DNA of 64,000 nt from Pseudomonadota bacterium (GTDB lineage: Bacteria > Pseudomonadota > Gammaproteobacteria > Steroidobacterales > Steroidobacteraceae). The position numbers and the translations under genes are program-made. Location: contig CAUJHJ010000014.1 in the NCBI GenBank assembly GCA_963204835.1, forward strand, positions 1 to 64,000. Reading direction: 5' to 3'. The notes under the pieces were generated by a model. It saw nothing but the letters and a program-made list of their open reading frames with translations. It was not told the origin of the DNA and did not search any database. Of the stretch, positions 17,996 to 26,950 are shown one piece after another. The first letter of the stretch is position 1, and the number at the start of each line of letters is the position of its first letter.

Positions 17996-18433
17996 CGCGG
18001 TCGTGTGCCGGATGGCGCCCATCGCGAAGCTCGCGCTGATGTCGAGGAACTCGCAGCCGGCGATCAGCTTCTTGTACACGGTGCCGTAGCCTTCGATGTC
18101 CGGCACCACGATGCGCAGCAGGTAGTCCACGTCGCCGCTCATGCGGTAGATCTCGACCACTTCCGGGATCTGGTCGAGCGTATGCATGAAACGCTTGTAC
18201 CAGGCCTCGCTGTGGTTCGAGGTCTTGACGGTGACGAAGACCGTCGTGCCGACATTCAGCTTCTTCGGGTCGAGCAGGGTCACGGTCCCACGGATGATGC
18301 CGGCCTCCTGCAAGCGACGGATGCGCCGCCAGCACGGGGCCTTGGACAGCCCGACCCGCTCGGCGATCTCGGCGACGCCCAGCGTCGCGTCGCGCTGCAG
18401 GAGGTCCAGTATTCCCCGATCTATCCGGTCCAT
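17960..18433 (-). CDS. Lrp/AsnC-family transcriptional regulator
   Basis: A 157-residue Lrp/AsnC regulator: HTH at residues about 3-50 (LLQRDATLGVAEIAERVGLS, then CWRRIRRLQEAGII) and a RAM effector domain with RMSGDVDYLLRIVVPDIEGY. ATG 18433 is preceded by an ACAAT...ATTGT inverted pair across 18435-18479 that could be an operator. It converges on mrpG with a 36-bp overlap and is divergent from the DUF6356 gene. Its target is not evident. Confidence 0.88.
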   Translation of the reverse strand: MDRIDRGILDLLQRDATLGVAEIAERVGLSKAPCWRRIRRLQEAGIIRGTVTLLDPKKLNVGTTVFVTVKTSNHSEAWYKRFMHTLDQIPEVVEIYRMSGDVDYLLRIVVPDIEGYGTVYKKLIAGCEFLDISASFAMGAIRHTTALPLDHVLRGSG

Positions 18434-18544
18434 GGGACAATGTTGCCGTACTTCGGCGAAACAGGAAACAGGATTGTCGAAAGTTCGGGGTCCGCACGGC
18501 AGTTTGAGCCCCTGTTGCGCCGCCGGATCGGTAGCGTACGCGGC

Positions 18545-18802
18545 ATGACAATTCTCAAGGCCTTCACGGCGCACCCGCAGTCGGTCGGCGAGACCTACCT
18601 CGAGCACATGGGCGTGGCTTCGCGTTGCGGCGCCTCGATGGTGGTCGCAGGCCTCGCGTGCATCGTGCACGCGCTGTTGCCGTTCATGTTCGTCCGCACG
18701 GCGAGCGATTGCCTGACGCGGCTATACCAGCGCATGGTTGCGCAGCGCTCGCGCCTGCAGGCAGCAGCGGCCCCCGGCGTCGGCGTCCCCGGCGCACGCT
18801 GA
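18545..18802 (+). CDS. DUF6356-like small membrane-associated protein
   Basis: An 85-residue protein with the pattern FTAHPQSVGETYLEHMGVAS, a hydrophobic segment (VVAGLACIVHALLPFMFV) and a basic tail, matching what I recall of DUF6356. Function unknown. Its stop is immediately followed by the ATG of the YeiH exporter (TGAATG), so the two are translationally linked. Confidence 0.65.
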   Translation: MTILKAFTAHPQSVGETYLEHMGVASRCGASMVVAGLACIVHALLPFMFVRTASDCLTRLYQRMVAQRSRLQAAAAPGVGVPGAR

Positions 18803-19909
18803 ATGGCGCTGTCCGCAGGTTCGCCCGCGGGCGCGTTGCGTGTCGCGGCGCCCGGCGTGGGGCTGGCGGTGGCGCTGGCGTTCGCCGCCAAGTTCGGCTC
18901 GCATGAAATCGGCGCCGCCTTCGTGCAGGGGCGGCCCTCACCGGTCAGCCCGGTGCTCCTTGGAATCGTCTTCGGAGTCCTGTGGCGCCACTTCATCGGC
19001 GTCGGCGCGCGCACGGAAACGGGCGTGCGCTGGATCCTCGGCACCTTGCTCGGCATCGGCATCGCGCTCGTCGGGCTGCGGCTGACCCTGCCGGGCCTCA
19101 CCGGCGTCGGCCTGGTCGCGTTGCCGGTGGTCGTGCTGTGCATCACCGTTGCGGTCCTCGTCAGCAAGCTGGTCGGCCGCCTGCTCGGCCTCTCCCAAGG
19201 CCTGCAGAGCCTGCTCGCGGTGGGCTCGGCCGTTTGCGGCTGCACGGCAATCGTCGCAACCGCGCCCGCGATCAAGGCGCGCGACATCGATACCGGCACG
19301 GCGCTCACCTGCGTCGTGCTCATCGGCAGCCTCGGGATGCTCCTGTACCCGTGGCTCGCGTCGGCCGTGTTCGGCGGCGCGGCGCTGCCTGCGGGCGTGT
19401 TCCTCGGCTCGGCGATCCACGACACCTCGCAAGTGATCGGCGCATCGCTGATCTTTGCGCAGCAGTTCAACTCGCCGGACGCGGTTGCCGTAGCGAGCGC
19501 GACGAAGCTGCTGCGCAACCTGTCGATCATCGTGCTCGTGCCGCTGCTCGCCTGGGCCGCGCATGCGCAGGCGGCACGGGATGCCGGCGCCGCCGGCACT
19601 GTCGGCGGGCGCCACCGCCCGATGGTGCCCTGGTTCGTCGTCGTGTTCGTGCTGCTCGTCCTCGTGCGCGCACTCGGCGATCAGTATTTCGCGGCCGGGC
19701 CGGGCGCGTGGAGCGCTTTGCTCGGCGCCGCGCAGTCGACCTCCGAGCTATTCATGATCTGCGGCATGACCGCGGTCGGCCTCAACCTCTCGCTCTCCAA
19801 CATGGGCCAGGTCGGCTTCCGCCCGGTCATCGCGGCGGCATTGATCGCGGTCGCGACGGCGACGACGAGCCTCGGGCTCACCTGGACCTTCGTGCGCTGG
19901 TTCAGCTGA
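18803..19909 (+). CDS. YeiH/UPF0324-family putative sulfate exporter
   Basis: A 368-residue membrane protein with about ten helices, matching the YeiH family (putative sulfate exporters). Family landmarks are [20 protein letters not shown] near residue 140 and [13 protein letters not shown] near residue 205. Proposed roles are export of sulfate or related anions, for example during sulfonate metabolism. It abuts the DUF6356 gene and converges on the acyl-CoA dehydrogenase gene with an 8-bp overlap. Confidence 0.88.
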   Translation: MALSAGSPAGALRVAAPGVGLAVALAFAAKFGSHEIGAAFVQGRPSPVSPVLLGIVFGVLWRHFIGVGARTETGVRWILGTLLGIGIALVGLRLTLPGLTGVGLVALPVVVLCITVAVLVSKLVGRLLGLSQGLQSLLAVGSAVCGCTAIVATAPAIKARDIDTGTALTCVVLIGSLGMLLYPWLASAVFGGAALPAGVFLGSAIHDTSQVIGASLIFAQQFNSPDAVAVASATKLLRNLSIIVLVPLLAWAAHAQAARDAGAAGTVGGRHRPMVPWFVVVFVLLVLVRALGDQYFAAGPGAWSALLGAAQSTSELFMICGMTAVGLNLSLSNMGQVGFRPVIAAALIAVATATTSLGLTWTFVRWFS

Positions 19910-21542
19910 CCAGGTCAACGCCGTTCGCGGCGAAGCGCAGGCAGGCGTCGCGGGCAGCGGCGCGATCCGCGGCGGGCAGCACCGCCGCGCTCGCGAGTTC
20001 GACGAGGAGCGCCAGTTCGAGTGCGCGACCCAGGGTAAAGGCGAGCCGCCGCGCGCCGGCCTGGAGTTCCGGCCCGTCACCCGTCGCGGTGCGCCAGGCG
20101 ATGCCATGTTCGACGGCCCTTACCGCCCGGTCCGCGGCGGCGCGCAGGCCTTCGTCCGCGCTCCTTGCCCGCGCGGCTGCCGCGCGGGCAAGGAGCGCAG
20201 CCACGCCCGCATCGAAGCCGGACCGCAGCAGCGCGTCGAGCGACAGGACGTTCGTGGTGCCTTCCCAGATCGGCAGCACCTGCGCATCCCGCAACAGCGC
20301 CGGCAGCATCGTGTCCTCGATGTAGCCCGCGCCGCCGAAGGCCTCGACCGTCTCGCTGAGCGCCGCGACCGCCTGCTTGCCGGTCAGCGCCTTCGCGATC
20401 GGTGTCAGCAGGCGCAGCAGCGCGCGGCCTTCCGCATCGAGCTCGGCCGCCTCGTCGCGTCCCAGGAGTTCGAGCAACAATGAAACCAGGACCGCGGCGC
20501 CCGCGCATTCGGCGTCGATGTCCGCCAGCGTGGCGGCGTGCAGCGGCAGGTCGATGAGGCGCGCACCGAAGGCGCGGCGGCGCTCCGCATAGTCCCTTGC
20601 GAGCAGGTAGCCATGGCGCATGCACGCGACCGCGCAGACGCTGTTCCAGGCGCGCGTGATGCGCAGCATCGGCTCGATCGCGCGCGTGCCGTGGGTGAGG
20701 CCGGCGACCGCAACCGCGCGCGTGCCGTCGAGGGTGAGTTCGGCGGTCGGCAGCTTGCGCGTGCCGAGCTTGTCCTTCAGGCGCTCGATGCGGATGCCGT
20801 TCAGGCGGCCGTCGGCGACTCGCGTCTCGAGATAGAAGAGCGCGAGCCCGCTGCCGCCGCGACCGCTGCCCTGCGGCCGCGCGAGGGTCAGCGCCATCTG
20901 CGAGGTCGCGGCGGAGGTGAACCATTTCCTCCCATGGAGGCTCCAGTGCCCGTCTTCGCCGGGAACGGCGCAGGTTTCGGCAGCACCGACATCCGAACCG
21001 CCGATCGTTTCCGTCATCCACTGGCCGCTCGTCCAGGCTTCGGCCGGCACGCGGCTCGTCAGGCGCGGCAGCGCGCGTTCGATGAGTGCGGCATGGCCCG
21101 AGTCATGCAGGGCACTCGCCGCGCCGTCGCTCATGGCGAGCGGGCAGGTGTACATGCCGCTGACCGGATGGAAGAGCTGCGCGAGCGCAAACTGGTGCGT
21201 GCGCGACCAGCAGCCGAAGCGGCGCTCGTACGGGATGGCGACCAGCCCGGAGCGCGCGGCGATGCGCGCGGCCTCACCCCAGAGCGGTGTCAGCTCGATG
21301 TGGTCGATGCGCGCGCCCCAGGCGTCCCAGTGGGTGAGGGTGGGCTCGCGCAACCGGTCTGCCACCTGCAACGGCCCGAGCACTTCCGTCGCCAGCGCTT
21401 CCATGTCCCGCAGCTCGGGTTCGATCGCACGCAGCATGCCGTCGGGCAGGCGCTGCGCAAGCACGCTGCGCAACAGCCAGTCGCCCGACCACGCGCGCGG
21501 CGCCGCGGGCGGCGATTGCAGGAACGATGCCACGGCTCCCAT
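19902..21542 (-). CDS. AidB-like acyl-CoA dehydrogenase family protein
   Basis: A 546-residue flavoprotein of the AidB branch. Diagnostic segments are [35 protein letters not shown] and [20 protein letters not shown], followed by [20 protein letters not shown]. AidB members bind DNA and are induced by alkylation in E. coli; others act on branched acyl-CoA. ATG 21542 overlaps the stop of the upstream cyclopropane synthase (TGATG), so the two form an operon. The coding region contains a 41-bp near-perfect palindrome near its 3' end (listed separately). Confidence 0.9.
   Translation of the reverse strand: MGAVASFLQSPPAAPRAWSGDWLLRSVLAQRLPDGMLRAIEPELRDMEALATEVLGPLQVADRLREPTLTHWDAWGARIDHIELTPLWGEAARIAARSGLVAIPYERRFGCWSRTHQFALAQLFHPVSGMYTCPLAMSDGAASALHDSGHAALIERALPRLTSRVPAEAWTSGQWMTETIGGSDVGAAETCAVPGEDGHWSLHGRKWFTSAATSQMALTLARPQGSGRGGSGLALFYLETRVADGRLNGIRIERLKDKLGTRKLPTAELTLDGTRAVAVAGLTHGTRAIEPMLRITRAWNSVCAVACMRHGYLLARDYAERRRAFGARLIDLPLHAATLADIDAECAGAAVLVSLLLELLGRDEAAELDAEGRALLRLLTPIAKALTGKQAVAALSETVEAFGGAGYIEDTMLPALLRDAQVLPIWEGTTNVLSLDALLRSGFDAGVAALLARAAAARARSADEGLRAAADRAVRAVEHGIAWRTATGDGPELQAGARRLAFTLGRALELALLVELASAAVLPAADRAAARDACLRFAANGVDLVS
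20158..20198. repeat. 41-bp palindrome (20-bp perfect arms, 1-base centre) inside the AidB-like gene
   Basis: The left arm, 20158-20177, reads GCGCTCCTTGCCCGCGCGGC. The right arm, 20179-20198, is its exact reverse complement, with a single T at 20178 between them. It lies in frame within the C-terminal part of the acyl-CoA dehydrogenase gene, in an alanine/arginine-rich segment. No other inverted repeat of this quality was noticed in the window apart from the IS ends. Confidence 0.9.
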
Positions 21543-22687
21543 CAGCGCACCGCGCGATAGCCGCCCGGCACGCCGTGCGGCGACAGCACGAACTGCCACA
21601 ACTGGTTCCTGCGTGCGCGGAAGGCCGCGGCGGATCCCAGCAGCCAGTAGCGCCACATGCGGCGGAACCGCTCGCCGTAGCGCGCGGCAAGCTCCGGCCA
21701 ATGCGCGTCGAAGTTGTGCAGCCAGGCGAGCAGCGTGCGGTCGTAGTGGGGGCCAAAGCCATGCCAGTCCTCGATCACCCACAGGCGCTCGGCGGCGCGG
21801 GCGACCTGCGCCATCGAGGGCAGCATCGAGTTCGGGAAGATGTATTTCTCGATCCACGGATCGGTGCGGCGCACCGAGCGGTTCGAGCCGATCGTGTGCA
21901 GCAGGAAGAGGCCGTCGGGGGCGAGCAGCTCCCGCACCTTGCGCAGGTAGCGCCGATAGTTGCGCACGCCGACGTGCTCGAACATGCCGAGCGACCAGAT
22001 GCGGTCGTAGCGCCCCGTGAGGCGGCGGTAGTCCTCGAGCCGGATCTCGATCGGCAGGTCCCTGCAGCGGGCGGCCGCCGTCGCCGCCTGGTTCTGCGAG
22101 ACGGTGATGCCGGTCACCGTGACGCCATAACGCTCGGCCGCGAACCGCGCCGCGCCGCCCCAGCCGCAGCCGATGTCGAGCACCCGCATGCCGCGCTCGA
22201 GGCCGAGCTTGCGACAGACGAGGTCGAGCTTGGCTTCCTGTGCGCTGGCGAGGTCGCTGGCGCCTTCCCACCAAGCACAGCTGTAGATCATGCGCGGATC
22301 GAGCATGCGCTCGAACAGGTCGTCGCCGACGTCGTAGTGGCTGCGGCCGACGATGAAGGCGCGCCGCAGCCCCTGCGGGTTGCGAAGCAGCGCGAGCAGC
22401 GACATCCTGATCGCATCTGCGGTGCGCAGGCGGCGATCGAGGCCGCTGCGCAACAGGCGGGCCAGCATGTCGTCGAGCCGCTCGCAGTCCCACCAGCCGT
22501 CCATGTAGGCCTCGCCGGCGCCGAGCGATCCCTGCGCGAGCACCCGCGCGGGCATGCGCGGATCATGCACGACGATGTCCCAGGGCCGGCTGCCGCCGAG
22601 CACGACATCCGCAGGCTCGAGCAGGCGCGCGAGCGTGCGGTGCGCGGCGGCCGACGCCCCGGGTGGGGCGAAGGGCTGCGTGGCCAT
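21542..22687 (-). CDS. cfa: Cyclopropane-fatty-acyl-phospholipid synthase
   Basis: A 381-residue S-adenosylmethionine-dependent enzyme that adds a methylene bridge to unsaturated acyl chains of membrane phospholipids. The N-terminal lipid-binding part contains [16 protein letters not shown]; the SAM site is [29 protein letters not shown] and [13 protein letters not shown] are also family landmarks. Full length. It overlaps the AidB-like gene by 1 bp and is divergent from the DUF1579 gene. Confidence 0.96.
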   Translation of the reverse strand: MATQPFAPPGASAAAHRTLARLLEPADVVLGGSRPWDIVVHDPRMPARVLAQGSLGAGEAYMDGWWDCERLDDMLARLLRSGLDRRLRTADAIRMSLLALLRNPQGLRRAFIVGRSHYDVGDDLFERMLDPRMIYSCAWWEGASDLASAQEAKLDLVCRKLGLERGMRVLDIGCGWGGAARFAAERYGVTVTGITVSQNQAATAAARCRDLPIEIRLEDYRRLTGRYDRIWSLGMFEHVGVRNYRRYLRKVRELLAPDGLFLLHTIGSNRSVRRTDPWIEKYIFPNSMLPSMAQVARAAERLWVIEDWHGFGPHYDRTLLAWLHNFDAHWPELAARYGERFRRMWRYWLLGSAAAFRARRNQLWQFVLSPHGVPGGYRAVR

Positions 22688-22770
22688 GCAGGCGCTACCC
22701 TACGACCACGGGGATGCCGGTGCAAATCGCGGCGGCTGGGGGAGTAGGATGTCCGCAAGGAGGACAGGCC

Positions 22771-23370
22771 ATGAAGCACGGAATCAGGACGATTCTCTGG
22801 GCGGCCTGCGCAATGTGCTGCGCGGCGCCCGCCCTTTCAGGTGAAGAGGCGCCGAAGCTGACTGCCGAGCAGCAGGCCGTCATGGACGCCTATGCAAGGG
22901 CCGGAGCCCCTGGCGCTGCGCATCTCGCCCTTGCGGCGACGGTCGGCAACTACGACCTCAAGGTGAAGAGCTGGCAGGATCCGGGCGCACCGCCCGAGGA
23001 GGAGACCGGCACCGCCACCCGCCGGATGATCCTCGACGGGCGCGTGCTGGTCGAAATGCTGAACTCGAAGATGATGGGCACGCCCTTCACGGGGCACGGC
23101 ATGACAGGTTACGACAACGTCAGCGGCGAGTACTGGGCGACGTGGAACGACAGCATGTCGACCGGCCTGATGGTGAGCCACGGAAGTTGCGATGCGCTGG
23201 GCGCCTGCACGTTCAAGGGCAGCTGGAACGACCCGCTCGCGAAGGGCCCGGTCGCCGCGCGCATGACGACACGCTGGATGGGCCCGACGACCCAGTTGTT
23301 CGAGATGTTCGGCCCCGGCAAGGACGGCAGGGAAGTGAAGATGGTGGAGATCACCTACACGAAGAAGTGA
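22771..23370 (+). CDS. Exported DUF1579 domain protein
   Basis: A 199-residue secreted protein. Residues 1-23 form a signal peptide (basic start, hydrophobic core, cleavage after ALSG or nearby). The rest resembles DUF1579: a lipocalin-like beta-barrel pattern with GTATRRMILDGRVLVE, GHGMTGYDNVSGEYWATWND and a terminal MVEITYTKK. Function unknown. A strong Shine-Dalgarno (AAGGAGGA, 22757-22764) sits 6 bases before ATG 22771. It is transcribed away from cfa. Confidence 0.78.
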   Translation: MKHGIRTILWAACAMCCAAPALSGEEAPKLTAEQQAVMDAYARAGAPGAAHLALAATVGNYDLKVKSWQDPGAPPEEETGTATRRMILDGRVLVEMLNSKMMGTPFTGHGMTGYDNVSGEYWATWNDSMSTGLMVSHGSCDALGACTFKGSWNDPLAKGPVAARMTTRWMGPTTQLFEMFGPGKDGREVKMVEITYTKK

Positions 23371-23386
23371 CGGCTCCCGCGCGCCC

Positions 23387-24118
23387 TCAATGTGCCGTGG
23401 GCGCGCAGTCGAACGGCAGCCAGTGCGCCATGGCGGGCGCGTAACCCGCGAGCCAGGGGCCGGCAAGCGTGAGCGCGGCAGCCGCGAGCAGCGCGGCGCC
23501 GGCCGCGCGCCGCGCCGCGGGCCGCGCGGCGTAACCGAGGAAGCGCTGCGCACCGAGCGCCGTCGCGAGCATCGCGGGGGCGGTGCCGAGCCCGAAGGTG
23601 GCCATCGTCGCGGCCGATTCCGCGGCATCGAGCTGCAGTCCCGCGATCATCAGCATCGTGTACACGATGCCGCAGGGCATCCAGCCCCAGATCATGCCGA
23701 AGCCGAATGCGCGGGGCAGCGATGTCACGGGCAGGAACCTCCGGCCGAGCGGCGCGAGCTTCGGCCACAGGCGCTTGCCGATGCCGCTACCCGGGTCGCG
23801 CAGGCTGCCGAAGGCCACCAGTGCGCCGATGGCGAGCGCGAGTGCGGCGAGCACGCGCAGCGCGCGGCGCACCGCTTCGATGTCGAGCCAGTCGACCACG
23901 GCACCGAGCGTGCCGCCGAACAGGAGCCCCGCGATCGCGTAGGAAGCGATGCGGCCCGCCTGGTAGCCGGCGAGCAGCAGCGGCTGCGGCCCGCCATCGG
24001 CGCGCTTCGCCGTGGCGATCCCGAGCGCCGCGGTGATGCCACCGCACATCAGGACGCAGTGGCCGCTCGCGACGAGGCCGAGCAGCAGCGCCGCGCCGAG
24101 CGTGACCGGATCGGTCAG
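23387..24118 (-). CDS. TauE/SafE-like membrane protein of the cco cluster (COG2836), probable CTG start
   Basis: A 243-residue six-helix membrane protein that typically follows ccoS in cbb3 assembly clusters; homologues are linked to copper or cytochrome oxidase maturation. The conserved GHCVLMCGG motif lies at residues 19-27, so translation must begin upstream of the internal ATG at 24049. There is no ATG, GTG or TTG between that point and the ccoS stop. CTG 24118 overlaps the stop as CTGA, with GGAG 8 bases upstream, the same coupling as elsewhere in the operon. A later conserved segment is IWGWMPCGIVYTML. Confidence 0.8.
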   Translation of the reverse strand: MTDPVTLGAALLLGLVASGHCVLMCGGITAALGIATAKRADGGPQPLLLAGYQAGRIASYAIAGLLFGGTLGAVVDWLDIEAVRRALRVLAALALAIGALVAFGSLRDPGSGIGKRLWPKLAPLGRRFLPVTSLPRAFGFGMIWGWMPCGIVYTMLMIAGLQLDAAESAATMATFGLGTAPAMLATALGAQRFLGYAARPAARRAAGAALLAAAALTLAGPWLAGYAPAMAHWLPFDCAPTAH

Positions 24119-24315
24119 GGGGGCGGCTCCGCGGGAGGCGACCCAGGCGCTTGCGTGTCGAGCCCTGGCTGCGCATCCGGGTCATCGAGCAGCGGCAGCA
24201 GCCGCGGCGTGTCGAGGTCGTCGAACTGGTCGTGATCGACGGCCCAGAAGAAGGCGATGCCCGCGCCGACCAGCAGCAGGATCGAGATCGGGATCATGAC
24301 GAGGAGGATGTTCAT
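24115..24315 (-). CDS. ccoS: cbb3 oxidase maturation protein CcoS
   Basis: A 66-residue protein with one N-terminal membrane helix and the CcoS signature FFWAVDHDQFDDLDTP, followed by a proline-rich tail. CcoS is needed for cofactor (heme and copper) insertion into the cbb3 oxidase. It overlaps ccoI and the downstream TauE-like gene by 4 bp each. Confidence 0.93.
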   Translation of the reverse strand: MNILLVMIPISILLLVGAGIAFFWAVDHDQFDDLDTPRLLPLLDDPDAQPGLDTQAPGSPPAEPPP

Positions 24316-26759
24316 GCCGTGGCCGGCGAGTGCAGCACAGGCAGTGCGGGTTCGCGTGCATTCCGTCGCCCGATGCGCAGCGCGTTCAGCACCACGACGA
24401 GCGAGCTTGCCGACATGCCGATCGCCGCGAGCCAGGGTGGCACGAAGCCGAGGGCGCCGAGCGGCACGACCGACAGGTTGTAGCAAAGCGCCCAGCGCTG
24501 GTTCTGGCGCAGGATCGCGAGCGTCTCGCGCGCGATGGCGCGTGCCTCGGCAAGGGCGCCAAGGCGCTCACCGGTGAGCACGATGTCGCTCGCGGCTTGC
24601 GCGAGCTCCGCGCCGCTCGCCAGCGCGACCGACACGTCGGCGCCGGCGAGCACCGGTGCGTCGTTCAAGCCGTCGCCGACGGCGATGACGCGCGCGCCCT
24701 GCGCCCGCAGCGCTTCGAGGCGCGCGAGCTTGTCCTGCGGCCGCTGCCGCGCGGCCCAGCGGGCGATGCCGAGCCGGGTTGCAACGGCCGCCACCTTGCC
24801 GGGTCCGTCGCCGCTCGCGATCTCAGGCGTGAGGCCTGCCGCGACGAGGGCCGAGACGGTGGCGGGTGCGTCATCGCGCAGCCGTTCGGCGAGGCGGAAG
24901 GCCGCGATGGGCGTTCCATCCCGCGCCAGCACGACCGCATCGGCGAGGGCTGGCGGAATGTTCCCGCTCGCGAGCGCGAAGTCGGCGCGGCCGAGCCGCA
25001 GGCGGCGGCCGTCGATCATTCCTTCGAGCCCAGCGCCGGCCTCGGCGCGTGGCGCGAGCACCGCGGGCAGCACGGCATCGTCGCCGGTCGCCGCCGTGAG
25101 GGCGCGCGAAGCCGGGTGACGACTGCCGCGGGCGAGTGCCGCCGCGAGCGTGAGCGCCTGCTGCCGGTCGAGGTCCGCGAACGTGTCGATGCCCTCGAGG
25201 CTGGGCGTCGGCTCCGTGAGCGTCCCGGTCTTGTCGAACACCACGTGCGTGGCGCGCGCGAATCCCTCGATGGCGTCGGGGCGCGTGACCAGCACGCCGT
25301 GGCGGGCGAGCACGCCCAGCGCACGGGTGAAGGCGGCGGGTACGGCGAGCGCAAATGCGCACGGACAGGAGACCACCAGCACGGCGAGGGTCGCGGTGAA
25401 GGCGCGTGAAGGATCGAAGAAGCTCCAGCCGACCGCGGTCAATGCGGCGAGCGCCAGCACGCGCGCGACGAACCCGCTGGCCGCGCGTTCGCCCGCGACG
25501 GCGAGCCGCGGCCGCTCGGTTGCTGCCCGGGTGACCAGCGCCACGATGCCCGCCAGCACTGTGTCGGCGCCCACGCGCACGACCCGCAGTTGCGTTGGAC
25601 CCTCGACGAGGATGCTGCCCGCGACGAGGGTGTCGCCGTGCGTCTTCACGACAGGCGTCGACTCGCCCGAGAGCAGCGACTCGTCGACGCGGCATCGATC
25701 GCCCTCGAGCACGCCGTCGGCTGGCACGCCGGCGCCAGGCGCGAGGTGCACGCGATCGCCGGCGACGAGTTCGATGGCGCCGACGCGCTCGAGCGAGCCG
25801 TCGGCGCGTATCCGGTCGGCGAGATTGGGCGTGAGGCGCGCAAGGGCGTCGGTGAGGTCGCCCGCGCGGTGCCGCGCACGCATCTCGAGGTAGCGGCCGG
25901 TGAGCAGGAAGAAGACGAACATGCTGACCGAATCGAAGTAGACCTCGGCGCCGCCGCGCCAGGCCTCGATCACGCTGGCGCCGTAGATCAGTGCGATCGC
26001 GATCGCCACCGGCACGTCCATGCCGAGCCGGCGCGCGCGCAGCGTGCGCAGGGCGCCAGCGAAGAACGGCCGCGCGGCGTAAAAGACCACCGGGGTTGCC
26101 ACCAGCAGGCCGATCCAGCGCAGCAGATCGCGGGAGGTGTCGTCGATGCCGTCGAAGGCGCCGAAGTACAGGCCGCTCGCGTACATCATGGCCTGCATCG
26201 AGCCGAAGCCCGCCACCACGAGCTGCTTGAGCGCGGTGCGCTGCTCGCGGCGGCGCGAATCGTCGAGCGCCGCCGCGTCGAGCGGCAACGGTCGATAGCC
26301 GGCGCGCAGCAACACCTCGAGGATGGCCGCGAGCGAGCACCGCCCCGCCTGCCACACGATGCGCGCACGCCGCGCCGTGGCGCTCACCTGCACGCCCAGG
26401 ATGCCCGGCAGGGCCGCGAGGCTGCGCTCGATCAGCCACACGCAGGCCGAGCAGCGCAGTCCTTCGATCAGCAGGAGGGCCTCGTTCGCATCGCCGTCGA
26501 GCGCTCGCACGACATGCCGCGCAAGTCCCGGCCGCGACCAGGCGTCGCTCGTGCGAGCGGACTCGCCGGCGTCCGGTGCGCGTGGCGCGGGCGCGCTGCG
26601 CAGGCGGTAGTAGTCCGCGAGGCCGAGCTGCTCGATCCATTCGGCCGCCGCGCGGCAGCCCTGGCAGCAGACGGCGCGGTTCACGCCCGCAACGGTCGCG
26701 CGCGGGGCATCGGCCGCTGGCAGCGGCTCACCGCAATGCCAGCAGCCGTCCGTGCTCAC
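24312..26759 (-). CDS. ccoI: Copper-translocating P1B-type ATPase CcoI/FixI
   Basis: An 815-residue heavy-metal P-type ATPase that exports copper for assembly of the cbb3 oxidase. The N-terminus is a cysteine-rich domain (CWHCG, CCQGC at about 6-36), then a metal-binding domain with LRCSACVWLIE. The membrane metal site is SCPC; phosphorylation loop DKTGTLT; TGES-type actuator motif LLSGEST; hinge GDGLNDAP. It overlaps ccoS and the upstream ccoH-like gene by 4 bp. Confidence 0.96.
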   Translation of the reverse strand: MSTDGCWHCGEPLPAADAPRATVAGVNRAVCCQGCRAAAEWIEQLGLADYYRLRSAPAPRAPDAGESARTSDAWSRPGLARHVVRALDGDANEALLLIEGLRCSACVWLIERSLAALPGILGVQVSATARRARIVWQAGRCSLAAILEVLLRAGYRPLPLDAAALDDSRRREQRTALKQLVVAGFGSMQAMMYASGLYFGAFDGIDDTSRDLLRWIGLLVATPVVFYAARPFFAGALRTLRARRLGMDVPVAIAIALIYGASVIEAWRGGAEVYFDSVSMFVFFLLTGRYLEMRARHRAGDLTDALARLTPNLADRIRADGSLERVGAIELVAGDRVHLAPGAGVPADGVLEGDRCRVDESLLSGESTPVVKTHGDTLVAGSILVEGPTQLRVVRVGADTVLAGIVALVTRAATERPRLAVAGERAASGFVARVLALAALTAVGWSFFDPSRAFTATLAVLVVSCPCAFALAVPAAFTRALGVLARHGVLVTRPDAIEGFARATHVVFDKTGTLTEPTPSLEGIDTFADLDRQQALTLAAALARGSRHPASRALTAATGDDAVLPAVLAPRAEAGAGLEGMIDGRRLRLGRADFALASGNIPPALADAVVLARDGTPIAAFRLAERLRDDAPATVSALVAAGLTPEIASGDGPGKVAAVATRLGIARWAARQRPQDKLARLEALRAQGARVIAVGDGLNDAPVLAGADVSVALASGAELAQAASDIVLTGERLGALAEARAIARETLAILRQNQRWALCYNLSVVPLGALGFVPPWLAAIGMSASSLVVVLNALRIGRRNAREPALPVLHSPATA

Positions 26760-26950
26760 GGCGGCGCCTCGGGGGGCGGGGCACGCCCCGCCGGCATCCT
26801 GAGCACGGTGCTGCCCGAGGTCGGCAGGGCCTCATCGTCATGGCGGGCGCCGAGCACGATCATCGCGATGCAGCCTGCGATCGTCGCCGCGAACAGCACG
26901 GCACCCAGCCACACGACGGGCTGGCGATACCATGCCGCGTGCGCGTTCAT
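26756..26950 (-). CDS. ccoH: Short CcoH/FixH-like membrane protein
   Basis: A 64-residue protein with one membrane helix. The opening AAWYRQPVVWLGAVLFAAT resembles the N-terminal anchor of CcoH/FixH, but the roughly 100-residue periplasmic domain of classical CcoH is missing; only a proline-rich tail remains. The position between ccoP and ccoI, with 4-bp overlaps on both sides, supports the assignment. CcoH helps assemble and stabilise cbb3 oxidase. Confidence 0.75.
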   Translation of the reverse strand: MNAHAAWYRQPVVWLGAVLFAATIAGCIAMIVLGARHDDEALPTSGSTVLRMPAGRAPPPEAPP

